Source of the DNA: an uncultured Bacillota bacterium
GTDB taxonomy: Bacteria > Bacillota > Clostridia > Tissierellales > Tepidimicrobiaceae
DNA: 32,149 nt
Reading direction: 5' to 3'
NCBI GenBank assembly: GCA_937967955.1
Contig: CALBUB010000126.1
Location: 1 to 32,149 of the forward strand
Shown: in pieces, positions 1 through 9,200 of the stretch
Position numbering within the stretch: the stretch's first letter is position 1
Layout of the letters: each line of letters starts with the position of its first letter
The notes under the pieces: generated by a model
Databases searched by the model: none
Seen by the model: the letters and a program-made list of their open reading frames with translations, nothing else
What the model was told of the DNA's origin: nothing
Translations under genes and position numbers: made by a program

Positions 1-569
1 ATATATTTACCATACTAATTAGTACTATATTTGTAAACAACTATGTGTTTGCAAGGTTCTTAGGGATATGTCCCTACTTAGGAGTTTCAAATAAAACAGA
101 AACAGCCACAGGCATGAGTCTAGCTGTAACTTTTGTTGTTACCCTTTCATCAATTATAACTTGGGTAATACAAAAATACATTCTAGATATATTTGGACTT
201 CAGTACTTACAAACAATAGTCTTCATACTTGTAATAGCAGCACTAGTACAATTGGTAGAAATGTTCCTGAAAAAATCAAGCCCAAACTTATATCAAGCTC
301 TAGGAGTATACCTACCATTAATTACAACTAACTGTATAGTGCTAGGAGTTGCTATATTGAACATAGAAGAAGGATACAACTTAATTGAAACAATATTCAA
401 CTCCCTAGGTGCATCTATAGGTTTTGCTATAGCCTTGCTTCTAATGGCAGGTGTTAGAGAGAAATTTGAGCTGGCTGATATTCCAAAGCCTTTACAAGGC
501 TTCCCAATAGGCTTAATAGCAGCTGGTCTTATGTCTATAGCATTCTTAGGATTTAACGGACTTGTTTAG
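1..569 (+). CDS. rnfA: Rnf electron transport complex subunit RnfA (5'-truncated by window edge)
   Basis: Integral membrane subunit of the Rnf ferredoxin:NAD+ oxidoreductase, which couples electron flow from reduced ferredoxin to NAD+ with ion export. The reading frame is open from base 3, so only a few N-terminal residues are missing: about 188 residues are present against roughly 190 for the family. The frame reads through the VNNYVFARFLGICPYLGVS region, which matches the conserved first helix and loop of RnfA/RsxA (an invariant Cys lies in LGICP). A second conserved element, LITTNCIVLGVA, lies mid-protein. Around six hydrophobic helices are visible and the C-terminus is the typical FLGFNGLV. 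The stop (567-569) overlaps the ribosome site of rnfB, so the two are co-translated, as in rnfCDGEAB operons. Other subunits would lie upstream, outside the window. A start inside the frame at 45 would be an artefact of the cut. Identification is firm. Confidence 0.95.
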   Translation, partial: IFTILISTIFVNNYVFARFLGICPYLGVSNKTETATGMSLAVTFVVTLSSIITWVIQKYILDIFGLQYLQTIVFILVIAALVQLVEMFLKKSSPNLYQALGVYLPLITTNCIVLGVAILNIEEGYNLIETIFNSLGASIGFAIALLLMAGVREKFELADIPKPLQGFPIGLIAAGLMSIAFLGFNGLV

Positions 570-581
570 GAGGTGAACAGG

Positions 582-1394
582 ATGAGTGCAATTTTAGTTC
601 CAGTTGTAGTATTAGGTGGAATTGGGCTAATATTCGGAGCTGGCCTTGGCTTTGCATCAAAAGTTTTTGCTGTAGAGACAGATCCTAAAGTCGATGCTAT
701 AAGGGAAGTGTTACCTGGAGCTAACTGTGGTGCTTGTGGGTATCCAGGTTGTGATGGCTGTGCTGCTGCTATTGCGGAAGGAAAAGCTCCTGTAACTGCA
801 TGCCCTGTAGGAGGTAGCCCTGTAGCTGAGAAAGTTGCAAAAATAATGGGAACTGAAGCAGAGAATGTAGAAAGACTAGTAGCCACTGTACTTTGCCAAG
901 GAGGCTGTGGCAAAGCTAAAAATAAATATGCCTATACTGGCTTAAGAGATTGTAGAGCTCAAAATATATTAGCAGGAGGAAGCAAAGCTTGTTCCTATGG
1001 CTGCTTAGGTTGTGGCACATGTGTTGATGTTTGTGAATTTGATGCTATTCACATAGTAAATGGGGTAGCATTAGTAGATAAGGAAAAATGTACTGCTTGC
1101 CAAGCTTGTATGAAAGTATGTCCAAAAGGCATTATAGAGCTAGTACCTTATGACAAGGAAGTAGTAGTAAAATGTAAAAGCAATGACCCAGGAAAAGTTG
1201 TTAGAAAGAACTGCAGCATTGGCTGTATTGGATGTAGAATATGTGTTAAGAATTGTCCTGAAGAGGCTTTCAGCTTTGAAAACAATCTGGCAAGAATTAA
1301 CTACGATAAATGTACAAATTGTGGAATCTGTGTTGAAAAATGTCCAACTGGTGCAATTACTTCAGGCTTAAAGGAACTAGAGGAAACTGCATAA
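582..1394 (+). CDS. rnfB: Rnf complex iron-sulfur subunit RnfB
   Basis: Peripheral, membrane-anchored iron-sulfur subunit of Rnf, thought to be the entry point for electrons from ferredoxin. It has an N-terminal membrane helix (about residues 4-26), then the RnfB-type cluster domain with NCGACGYPGCDGC and a downstream Cys in TACPVGG. Four ferredoxin-type CxxCxxCxxxC motifs follow (CLGCGTCVDVC, CTACQACMKVC, CIGCRICVKNC, CTNCGICVEKC). This suggests one 4Fe-4S cluster plus two 2[4Fe-4S] ferredoxin domains, the cysteine-rich layout common in clostridial RnfB. The ATG at 582 is chosen because AGGAGG at 568-573 sits 8 bases upstream; a GTG at 573 overlaps that site. It is the last gene of the rnf operon and is followed by a strong terminator. 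Length 270 residues. Confidence 0.95.
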   Translation: MSAILVPVVVLGGIGLIFGAGLGFASKVFAVETDPKVDAIREVLPGANCGACGYPGCDGCAAAIAEGKAPVTACPVGGSPVAEKVAKIMGTEAENVERLVATVLCQGGCGKAKNKYAYTGLRDCRAQNILAGGSKACSYGCLGCGTCVDVCEFDAIHIVNGVALVDKEKCTACQACMKVCPKGIIELVPYDKEVVVKCKSNDPGKVVRKNCSIGCIGCRICVKNCPEEAFSFENNLARINYDKCTNCGICVEKCPTGAITSGLKELEETA

Positions 1395-1402
1395 ACTTAA
1401 AA

Positions 1403-1439
1403 TAAAAGAGCCATAAATTAGGCTCTTTTATTTTTTTTT
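1403..1439 (+). terminator. Rho-independent terminator of the rnf operon
   Basis: A perfect 10-bp stem (TAAAAGAGCC at 1403-1412 with GGCTCTTTTA at 1421-1430) has an 8-base loop and is followed directly by a run of T to 1439. It lies just after the rnfB stop and ends the rnf transcript. Confidence 0.9.
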
Positions 1440-1492
1440 AGTTTAATTTATAATAATATAGGTAATGGAAAAAAACTTAAATAATTTGTAAC

Positions 1493-1521
1493 TTGTCAAT
1501 AAAATACATAAATGATAAACT
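1493..1521 (+). promoter_or_regulatory. Candidate sigma-A promoter for the NusG-II/Gx/maf/radC run
   Basis: TTGTCA (1493-1498) is followed after 17 bases by TAAACT (1516-1521). A better -10 match, TATGAT, lies at 1525-1530 but without a well-spaced -35. It sits in the only sizeable gap (1440-1556) between the rnf terminator and the next gene. The match is moderate only. Confidence 0.35.
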
Positions 1522-1565
1522 AGTTATGATGCTTATAGTATAAATATTTCTAAAGGGTGAAAGAG

Positions 1566-1946
1566 TTGACAAAAGGAGACAAAATTCTTATAGTTACAGT
1601 TATAATAATAAACATACTAGCCTTATGGTTTGTAAGGAATGCAGCTTTTAATTATGGAGAAAAATATATTAGCATACAGGTAAATGGGGAAGAAATAAAG
1701 AAGATAACTTTTGATAAGAATATGGTAGGTAAACAAATTCCAATAAAGACTGAATATGGCTATAACTTAATAGAAATAGGAGATGAAAAGGTTAGGGTAG
1801 TAGAAGCTGATTGTCCTGATAAACTGGATGTTAAACAAGGATATATTTCAAGAGTTGGAGAAGTTATAGTTTGTTTACCTAATAAGCTTGTGATAGAAAT
1901 TAAGGGAGAAGCTGTTGAAACAGAAATAGATGGATTAAGTAGATAG
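1566..1946 (+). CDS. NusG domain II-containing membrane protein (EetA-like)
   Basis: Small protein with an N-terminal membrane helix (KILIVTVIIINILALWFV) and an extracytoplasmic beta-rich domain of the NusG domain II family. The hallmark segments EADCPDKLDVKQG and GEVIVCLPNKLVI are visible, with two conserved cysteines. Family members often sit next to Gx-transporter-type proteins, and the EetA proteins of the Listeria-type flavin-based extracellular electron transfer locus are, to my recollection, of this class. The biochemical function is not known to me. I prefer TTG at 1566, with AAAGGGTG 6 bases upstream; the GTG at 1557 overlaps that ribosome site. It is followed by its probable partner after 12 bases and lies right after rnf, which fits a redox role. 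That role is inference. Confidence 0.75.
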   Translation: MTKGDKILIVTVIIINILALWFVRNAAFNYGEKYISIQVNGEEIKKITFDKNMVGKQIPIKTEYGYNLIEIGDEKVRVVEADCPDKLDVKQGYISRVGEVIVCLPNKLVIEIKGEAVETEIDGLSR

Positions 1947-1958
1947 AGGAGAATAAAT

Positions 1959-2480
1959 ATGAGAAGTACTAGACGATTAATTTTTTTATCACTACTTGTA
2001 GCAATTGGACTAGGTTTGGGACTTTTTGAATCTATGATGCCTTTACCTTTCATTGCACCAGGAGCTAAATTAGGCCTTTCTAATATGGTAATCCTTATAA
2101 CCTTAGTTGTATTTGGTGGAAAGGATGCCTTCATGGTAGGGGTACTTAAATCCCTTGTATTAACGTTGGTAACAGGTAGTGTAACTAGTTTATTCTATAG
2201 TTTCTCAGGTTCAGTATTAAGCTGTTTGACCATGTATTTAATATATAAATATTTCTCAAATATATTTAGTTTAATAGGTGTTAGTATATTTGGAGCAATG
2301 GCTCATAATTTTGCTCAAGTGCTAGTAGCCTGTTTGATAATGAACAACTTTAGGATATTTTCCTATCTCCCTATATTACAATTGACTAGTTTATTTACAG
2401 GTTACTTTGTAGGACTGACATCAAGGTTTGCAGTGAACAATTTGAAAAAGTCCTTTGATAAAATAGATATTTCACTATAA
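1959..2480 (+). CDS. Gx transporter family membrane protein (EetB-like; heptaprenyl-diphosphate synthase component I family)
   Basis: A 173-residue, highly hydrophobic protein with about five to six membrane helices. The N-terminal region containing FESMMPLPFIAPGAKLGLSN is the signature of the family named Gx transporter or Hpre_diP_synt_I. The old name reflects homology to a heptaprenyl diphosphate synthase component and is probably misleading. The fold resembles the substrate-binding S components of ECF vitamin transporters. It pairs with the preceding NusG-II protein, as seen in extracellular electron transfer loci (EetA/EetB), where the pair's role is unresolved. ATG 1959 has AGAGGAGA 6-7 bases upstream. 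No flavin or quinone enzyme is fused to it. Family assignment is good; function is open. Confidence 0.8.
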   Translation: MRSTRRLIFLSLLVAIGLGLGLFESMMPLPFIAPGAKLGLSNMVILITLVVFGGKDAFMVGVLKSLVLTLVTGSVTSLFYSFSGSVLSCLTMYLIYKYFSNIFSLIGVSIFGAMAHNFAQVLVACLIMNNFRIFSYLPILQLTSLFTGYFVGLTSRFAVNNLKKSFDKIDISL

Positions 2481-2497
2481 GGGATTAGGTGATAAAT

Positions 2498-3079
2498 ATG
2501 AATAAAATAGTCCTTGCATCCTCATCTCCAAGGAGAAAAGACATATTGTCCATGTACAATATAGAGCCTATTATAGTAGAACCTAAAATTAAAGAAAGAA
2601 TAAGCCCTAATGAATCACCTGAAGAAATAGCAATGGCCTTAGCCTTTGAAAAGGCCAGTTATGTGGCTAAAAAGTTCAATAATGGTGAGATTATAGTTAG
2701 TGCAGATACTATTGTAGCCTGCCAAGATAAGATGCTCGGAAAGCCTAAGAATGAAAATGAAGGAATTGCTATGATCCAATTTCTCAACAACAAAGAACAT
2801 GAAGTAATTACAGGCATATGTATCATAAAAGCAAATACTAACGTAAAAATTGTAGATTACGAAAAAACTATTGTCAAATTTAGAAAGCTATCTGATGAGA
2901 AGATTAGGCGCTATATAAAGACTAACGAGTATATTGACAAAGCGGGAGGCTACGGAATACAAGGCTATGGAGGACTATTAGTTGAATATATAAAGGGCTG
3001 TTATTTTAATGTAGTAGGCTTTCCTATAAGCAAATTTGATTATCTACTGGAAAAACACTTTAATATTAGTTTATTATAA
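2498..3079 (+). CDS. maf: Maf family nucleotide pyrophosphatase
   Basis: Maf proteins hydrolyse non-canonical or excess nucleoside triphosphates (the YhdE type acts on dTTP/UTP) and have been linked to septum formation control in Bacillus. Family motifs are visible: the N-terminal LASSSPRRKDIL loop, SADTIV, the LGKP turn, and GGYGIQG near the C-terminus. Length is 193 residues, normal for Maf. ATG 2498 is preceded by TTAGGTGAT; the GTG at 2489 overlaps that site. It directly precedes radC and mreB, the order maf-radC-mreBCD known from Bacillus and Clostridium, so this is the conserved division/shape locus. Confidence 0.93.
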   Translation: MNKIVLASSSPRRKDILSMYNIEPIIVEPKIKERISPNESPEEIAMALAFEKASYVAKKFNNGEIIVSADTIVACQDKMLGKPKNENEGIAMIQFLNNKEHEVITGICIIKANTNVKIVDYEKTIVKFRKLSDEKIRRYIKTNEYIDKAGGYGIQGYGGLLVEYIKGCYFNVVGFPISKFDYLLEKHFNISLL

Positions 3080-3098
3080 TTGTATTTAGGTGAGCAGT

Positions 3099-3806
3099 AT
3101 GGCTGTTGATGCTAGCACTTACAAAAATTATACTATTAAAGATTTACCTGTAAATGAAAGACCTAGAGAAAAGCTTTTAAAGTATGGTGTCAGTTCCTTA
3201 TCTAATGCCGAATTAATAGCAGTAATAATTAGAACTGGTTACAAAAATGATAATGCAATAGACTTGGCCAATAGGATACTTAGCTTAGACAGTTCAGGTA
3301 TTAGCTACCTATCCCAGGTAACAGTAGAAGAGCTTACTAAGATAAATGGTGTTGGCCAGTGTAAGGCAGCCCAGATAATTGCTGCAATTGAACTAGGAAA
3401 AAGGATATCTAGCCGCAGTGGAGATACAAAATTAAAGGTTAACTCACCTATTGTGATTGTGGAATTGCTTATGGAAGAGATGAGATATTTGAAAAAAGAA
3501 CACTTTAGAGTAGTATTATTAGATACTAAGAATCAAATAATTAGTATAGAAGAGATTTCTATAGGGAATTTAAATTCATCTATTGTCCATCCGCGAGAAG
3601 TATTCAATATTGCCATTAAAAGGAGTGCTAACTCCATAATCTTAGTCCATAACCATCCTAGTGGAGATCCTACACCTAGCAAGGAAGATATAGATATAAC
3701 CTACAGACTAATAGAAGCTGGAGACATAATAGGTATAAAGGTGTTAGATCACATAGTAATTGGCGATAATAAGTATGTAAGCTTTAAGCAGAGAGACATT
3801 ATATAA
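3099..3806 (+). CDS. radC: RadC family JAB/MPN domain protein
   Basis: A protein of about 235 residues with an N-terminal helix-hairpin-helix region (TKINGVGQCKAAQIIA) and a C-terminal JAB metalloprotease-like domain. The metal motif HNHPSGDPTPSKED begins at about residue 184 and provides the HxH and downstream Asp ligands. Despite the name, a DNA repair role is not established and the substrate is unknown. ATG 3099 follows TTTAGGTGA at good spacing; the GTG at 3090 lies within that site. Its place between maf and mreB is strongly conserved in Bacillota and is probably transcriptional hitchhiking rather than a shared pathway. Confidence 0.93.
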   Translation: MAVDASTYKNYTIKDLPVNERPREKLLKYGVSSLSNAELIAVIIRTGYKNDNAIDLANRILSLDSSGISYLSQVTVEELTKINGVGQCKAAQIIAAIELGKRISSRSGDTKLKVNSPIVIVELLMEEMRYLKKEHFRVVLLDTKNQIISIEEISIGNLNSSIVHPREVFNIAIKRSANSIILVHNHPSGDPTPSKEDIDITYRLIEAGDIIGIKVLDHIVIGDNKYVSFKQRDII

Positions 3807-3839
3807 CAAAATAATTTAGCTATGAAAGGAGCAGTCAAC

Positions 3840-4871
3840 ATGGGACTATTTAGTGTTTTTGCCAAAGACATGGGTATAGATTTGGGAACAGCAAATACAT
3901 TAGTATATATTAAAGGAAAAGGTGTTGTGGTAAGGGAGCCTTCAGTTGTGGCTATCCAAACCGATACTAAACAGGTATTAGCAGTAGGTGAAGAAGCAAA
4001 GAGAATGATAGGTAGAACTCCGGGAAATATTGTGGCCATAAGGCCATTAAAAGATGGTGTTATTGCTGATTTTGATGTGACTCAAAGCATGTTAAAATAC
4101 TTCATAAGGCGTGCCATTTCTGGCCGTACACTATTTTTACCAAGAGTAGTTATATGTGTACCCAGTGGAGTTACAGAAGTAGAAAAGAGAGCCGTTGAAG
4201 AAGCAGCAATCCATGCAGGTGCTAAAGAAGCCTACTTAATAGAAGAGCCTATGGCAGCAGCTATAGGTGCAGGCCTTCCAGTACAGGAGCCTACTGGTAG
4301 CATGATAGTAGATATTGGTGGAGGTACAACAGAAGTAGCTATCATATCCCTAGGGGGTATAGTCACTAGCAAATCTATTAGAGTAGGCGGAGATGAATTA
4401 GATGAATCTATTGTAAACTATATTAAAAAAGAATACAGCCTCATGATTGGGGAAAGGACTGCTGAAGATATAAAAATTAGCATTGGTACTGCTAATGCTA
4501 ACAATAAGGAAAAGAAGATGAATATTAGAGGTAGAGATTTAATAAGTGGACTACCTAAAGTAATAGAGATATCTTCAAAAGAAATATATGAAGCCATGAA
4601 GGATCAAATATATGCTATTTTAGATGCAATAAAATCAACTTTAGAGAAAACACCACCAGAGTTGGCTGCAGACATTATGGAACAAGGTATAATGCTAACT
4701 GGAGGAGGAGCCTTATTAGAGGATTTAGATAAATTGATTGGAAAAGAAACTGGCATGCCAGTCAATGTAGCAGAAAATCCATTAGATTGTGTCGCTATAG
4801 GTACAGGAAAAGCCTTAGAAAGTATTGAAGTATTCAGAAAAATTGCACCTAATAGAAAAAGGTCTAGTTAA
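3840..4871 (+). CDS. mreB: Rod shape-determining actin homologue MreB
   Basis: Bacterial actin that forms membrane-bound filaments and directs the elongation machinery. The actin-fold nucleotide-binding motifs are intact: GIDLGTANTLVY near the N-terminus (phosphate 1), DIGGGTTEVAIISLGG (phosphate 2) and LTGGGALLEDL (adenosine). Length 343 residues, standard. I choose ATG 3840 because AAAGGAG (3825-3831) is 8 bases upstream; an in-frame ATG at 3822 lies before that site. The N-terminus MGLFSVFAKDMGIDLG is typical. It is followed by mreC after 13 bases, and the rest of the elongasome (mreC, mreD, a PBP2-type transpeptidase) follows in order. Confidence 0.97.
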   Translation: MGLFSVFAKDMGIDLGTANTLVYIKGKGVVVREPSVVAIQTDTKQVLAVGEEAKRMIGRTPGNIVAIRPLKDGVIADFDVTQSMLKYFIRRAISGRTLFLPRVVICVPSGVTEVEKRAVEEAAIHAGAKEAYLIEEPMAAAIGAGLPVQEPTGSMIVDIGGGTTEVAIISLGGIVTSKSIRVGGDELDESIVNYIKKEYSLMIGERTAEDIKISIGTANANNKEKKMNIRGRDLISGLPKVIEISSKEIYEAMKDQIYAILDAIKSTLEKTPPELAADIMEQGIMLTGGGALLEDLDKLIGKETGMPVNVAENPLDCVAIGTGKALESIEVFRKIAPNRKRSS

Positions 4872-4884
4872 GTGGTGATATAGG

Positions 4885-5721
4885 ATGTCCTTTATGAAAA
4901 AGTATAAGAATAGAATGATAGTAGCCTTTGTTGCTATCATTCTTATTGTTATTATTGGAATAACTGCCGGCGATAGAGTTGCTTTAAGCAAGGGAGAGAA
5001 TATTGTTGGAAATATTCTTTCTCCTGTACAGGGCTTCTTTTTGAACCTAGGAGAAAGTGTTTCCAACTTTTTTGAATCCATAGTAAATATGGGTAGCTTA
5101 AAGAAGGAAAATGAAGAGTTAAAATTAAAAGTTGCTGAACTAGAAGAGAAAAACAGAATGTATGAAAATCTAATAGGCCAGTCAGAGTATTTACTTAAGG
5201 AAAAAGAACTAATGGAAAACACCCAATACAATTTAATACCTGCCCAGGTAGTAGGAAAAGAACCAGGCAATTGGTTTAATCGTTTTGTTATAAACAAAGG
5301 AGAAAAGGACGGAGTTAAAAAGGGTGATATTGTAATCCAAGCAGTAGATTCTGGAGAAGATATTATTATAGAAGGAGTAGTGGGCCGAATCCTAGAAACA
5401 GGAGACAATTGGGCTAAGGTTATTTCCATAATTGATGAAAACAGCAATATTTCTTTCAAAGTAATTAGAACCCAAGATGGAGGCATACTATCAGGTAGTA
5501 TAGAAGGGGAAATTAGCGGCTATCTATTCGATTCAGAAGCAGACGTAATGAAAGGAGACAAGCTATTTACTTCAGGCTTAGGTGGAGTATATATGGCTGA
5601 TTTATACATTGGAGATGTATCCAATGTGATTAGGGAAGATGAAGACTTGCTGAAGAAAGTAGAAGTTGAGCCAGCTGTAGATTTTAAAAAGATATACAAA
5701 GTATTTGTTATCTCTCAGTAA
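4885..5721 (+). CDS. mreC: Rod shape-determining protein MreC
   Basis: Bitopic membrane protein linking MreB filaments to extracytoplasmic peptidoglycan synthases. It has a short cytoplasmic tail, a membrane helix (about residues 10-30), then a heptad-rich coiled coil beginning near SLKKENEELKLKVAELEEK. The extracellular double beta-barrel carries the conserved AQVVGKEPGNWFNRFVINKG element. Length 278 residues, normal. The start at 4885 has only a weak GGTGAT site, so translational coupling to mreB is likely; ATG 4894 is a possible alternative. It lies between mreB and mreD as usual. Confidence 0.95.
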   Translation: MSFMKKYKNRMIVAFVAIILIVIIGITAGDRVALSKGENIVGNILSPVQGFFLNLGESVSNFFESIVNMGSLKKENEELKLKVAELEEKNRMYENLIGQSEYLLKEKELMENTQYNLIPAQVVGKEPGNWFNRFVINKGEKDGVKKGDIVIQAVDSGEDIIIEGVVGRILETGDNWAKVISIIDENSNISFKVIRTQDGGILSGSIEGEISGYLFDSEADVMKGDKLFTSGLGGVYMADLYIGDVSNVIREDEDLLKKVEVEPAVDFKKIYKVFVISQ

Positions 5722-5735
5722 TATGGAGGTTAGCT

Positions 5736-6236
5736 GTGAACACTTTTGTTATAATACTTACTATACTTATAAACTTCATATTAGAAACTACCATAATACC
5801 TTATTTTAGGGTATTCCAAGTAGTTCCTAATACGGCCTTAATTATAGTAGTAGTACTAGCCATACTAAATGGAAAAACTATGGGAGCAATAGTTGGCTTA
5901 ATAGTTGGTTTATTGCAGGATATAATGTTTAGCCCTGTATTAGGGATAAACTCTTTCATATATTTTTTCATAGGATACTTGGTTGGAATAGCTGAAACCA
6001 AACTATCCAAAGATAATATACTACTGCCTATTCTAATGACCCTACTAACAACCTTTGGATACCATTTAACTTACTACTTCTTTATGTATTTTTTCAATTA
6101 CACCACATCCTTATTAAGGTTATTGAAAGATGTGGTACTAATAGAAGGAATATACAATATTATAGTGTCTGTACCTGTATTCAAATTGCTATCCAAACTG
6201 TTTGTTGCTCCTACAATTAGATTTGGCAAGAAATAG
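5736..6236 (+). CDS. mreD: Rod shape-determining protein MreD
   Basis: Small polytopic membrane protein of the elongasome, 166 residues, with about five hydrophobic helices and the usual acidic/aromatic residues between them (ETTIIPYFRVF near the N-terminus, FSPVLGINSFIYFFIGYLVG in the middle). It starts with GTG 5736, supported by TGGAGGT at 5724-5730. Assignment rests on hydrophobicity, length, sequence character and strict position after mreC. It is followed after 12 bases by the PBP2-type gene. Confidence 0.93.
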   Translation: MNTFVIILTILINFILETTIIPYFRVFQVVPNTALIIVVVLAILNGKTMGAIVGLIVGLLQDIMFSPVLGINSFIYFFIGYLVGIAETKLSKDNILLPILMTLLTTFGYHLTYYFFMYFFNYTTSLLRLLKDVVLIEGIYNIIVSVPVFKLLSKLFVAPTIRFGKK

Positions 6237-6248
6237 AGGTGTATTAGA

Positions 6249-9200
6249 TTGAGACTACTAGAGAAGTTAAAAAATAGGTACAACATATTGCTTATAATAA
6301 TAGCTACAATTATGCTAATCCTTTCCTTTAGATTGGCTACCTTAACCATAGCTCAGGGAGATTACTATAGGGATTTGGCGGACAATAAAAGATTAAAGGA
6401 AATTTACACTATTGCTCCAAGAGGAGAGATTAGGGATAGATATGGCAGAGTACTGGCTGAAAACAAGTTAAGCTTTACCGTTCAGCTTTTAAAAGACGAA
6501 CTAAATAGATTAAACAGGGATGATAGGAATGAAACCCTTTTAACTGTAACCAGATTACTAGAAGAAGATGGAGCAAATTACGTAGACGACTTTCCCATTG
6601 AATTAAATACTTTTGCCTATATAAATGAAGACCTATTACTTAATCAAGATAAAGCCCCAGAAGATATAGTAATCGATATTATTATTTCTAACAAACTATT
6701 ATCCCAGATACTGGATACTTATTATATCCATTCAGATTATGGCCAGCATTTTAAGTTTATCACTGCCAATAGGGCAATCAATGGCCTTAAGGACAAGGGT
6801 ATTGAAGTTCCCATAATAGTAGAATTAAGTGGAAATCAGTTGGTAATGAAATATGACGAAAAAGAAGATATAGATAAGTGGAAAGAAAAATACGAGATAA
6901 ATAAAGCTGCTACCCCTAAACAAGCCTTATTAACTTTAATAGATAATGATGAAAGCATAATAAGAAAGATAATGGACCATCCCATCTCAAGAAAGTTGAC
7001 TTACGATATATTAAAAGCAAGAAATTTAGCTAATAACTTAAAGCTTAGACCTTATTCCTTTACCTACGATGACGAATATTTAGAAACTAAAAAATCTCTA
7101 ATGAACCTATTCAACAATATTACCCTTAACAGCAGCGCCAAGGATGATTTTGTAGAAATAGTTATGCAAACTTCTATTTATGATTTATTGTTTAGGGTAG
7201 AGGAAGTTGAAGACAATAGAGGAGATACTCAAACAATCGTGCCAGGACAAATTTTGATAGAAATGATAGAGGAAAAGGGTTTAGAAAGTCCTGTGGAAAT
7301 AAGTATCAATGAAGATGGGCTGGTAACTTACGATTACAAAGATGGAAACAAGGAGCAGGATATACTGCCTTTAGATAAACTAATAAATTTTGCTAAAGAA
7401 AAAGGTATATTACAAGAATTTATTACCAGTGATGAAATTAAAAATATAGCCCAAAAGGTTGTCCTTGAAAATGGCTACAATCCTAAAATATCCATATCCA
7501 GATGGGAATATACAGCCCTAGTCAACAAAGCCAACTGGTATGAAAAGTTTAAAATTGATGAAGCTTATGATGCTGAACAAGCCTTTGAACATTTAAGGGA
7601 ATACTACAAAATAGATGACAGCCTAAGTAGCTATGAAGCCAGAGGGATCATGTCCTTATACGACCAGTTGGATAAGCAAGGTCTTAGAGCTTATGAACCT
7701 ATTAATATAGCCTATGGAATTAAGGATTCTACTGTAGCTAAATTAGCAGAAGCTTCCATGGAAATGCAAGGAGTACAAGTAGATAGAGTTCCAATAAGAT
7801 ATTATCCAGAAAGGGAAACTGCAGCCCATGTATTAGGATATTTAGGAAAAATCTCCCAACCAAGTGAAGTAGAAAAGTACGTGAAACAAAATGACTATTC
7901 CCCTAATGCTCTTATTGGCAAAACTGGTGTAGAAGAAAGCTTTGAACTTCAGTTAAAGGGTAAAAATGGAGTCCAAAGGGTAGAAGTAGATTCCTTAGGA
8001 AATAAAACCAATATATTAGATGAAGAAAAACCAATACCAGGAAACAACCTATATTTAACCATCGATTTAGACCTGCAAAAAGCAGCAGAAGAGGCCTTAG
8101 AATATGGCTTAGAACAGCTACGTAAAGGTGGAACCTTTGAGAGCAAATGGGGTAACTATAAGTTTGGAACTAGCAGATCAAAAGGCAGACCCTATATACA
8201 TGCTACTTCAGGAGCAGCCGTAGTCCTTTCTGTGAAAACTGGAGAAGTATTAGCATTAGCCAACTATCCTGCTTACGATCCAAATCTATTTGCAACAGGC
8301 ATATCTAGTTCCGACTGGGAAAGCTTATTCCCTGAAAATGAACAAGACCTATTAGCACCAAGGCCCTTGTACAATATTGCTATCCAATCGGCTATCCAAC
8401 CTGGTTCTATATTTAAAATGGTTACAGCCCTGGCTGCCCTTGAAAAAGGTTTAAATCCAAATGAGCTAATTAGAGATATGGGCTATGTTCAGCTAGGCAA
8501 CAGTAGAGGACCAGCTTGTTGGATTTGGAATTTCAGCAGGGGTACTCATGGTTTGGTCAACCTATATGATGCTATAAAGGATTCCTGTAACTACTACTTC
8601 TATTCTCTAGCCTTTGGTAGGAATCCAAGAACGGGAAGCCCCGTTGGAGTACAGCTGGACATTGAGGATATCATGGAAATGTCTAAAAAGCTTGGTTTAA
8701 ATGATAAAACAGGGATTGAGATAAATATACCTAGTGAATCTTCAGGTATCATGCCTAATCCCCAAGGAAAATTAATAGCTAATAAGAATAGCCTAAGAAA
8801 TTATTTAAGAACAAACATTAAATCCTATATAAAAGAAGGCTTAGAATTTACCGATGAAGAAATAGAGGAAAAGATTGAAGAAATAGTAAGCTGGATGGAA
8901 GAAGGGGATATTTCTAGAGAAGAAGTAATTAGAAGACTCGATGAAATGGGCTTTGAACCAGAAAAAGCCCTATCTGGCCAAAGGGCAGGCTTGGCTGATA
9001 TAATCAAATACGACTATATAAATTCTGCTGGCTGGAAGATAAGCGACACCCTAAATGTAACCATTGGCCAAGGTCAAAATGCTTATACTCCATTACAAAT
9101 GGCAAATTATATAGCTACCATTGCCAATGGAGGCTATTTAAATAAGGTTACCTTAGTAGATAGTATAAAAAGCTATGACAACAGTGAAAGCCTCTATGAG

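Noticed and set aside
566..913. Open frame on the - strand inside rnfB
   Set aside because: A shadow of rnfB without a ribosome site or recognisable family; the same applies to the other - strand frames inside + strand genes, such as 1760-2134, 4815-5486, 10720-11169 and 17866-18297.
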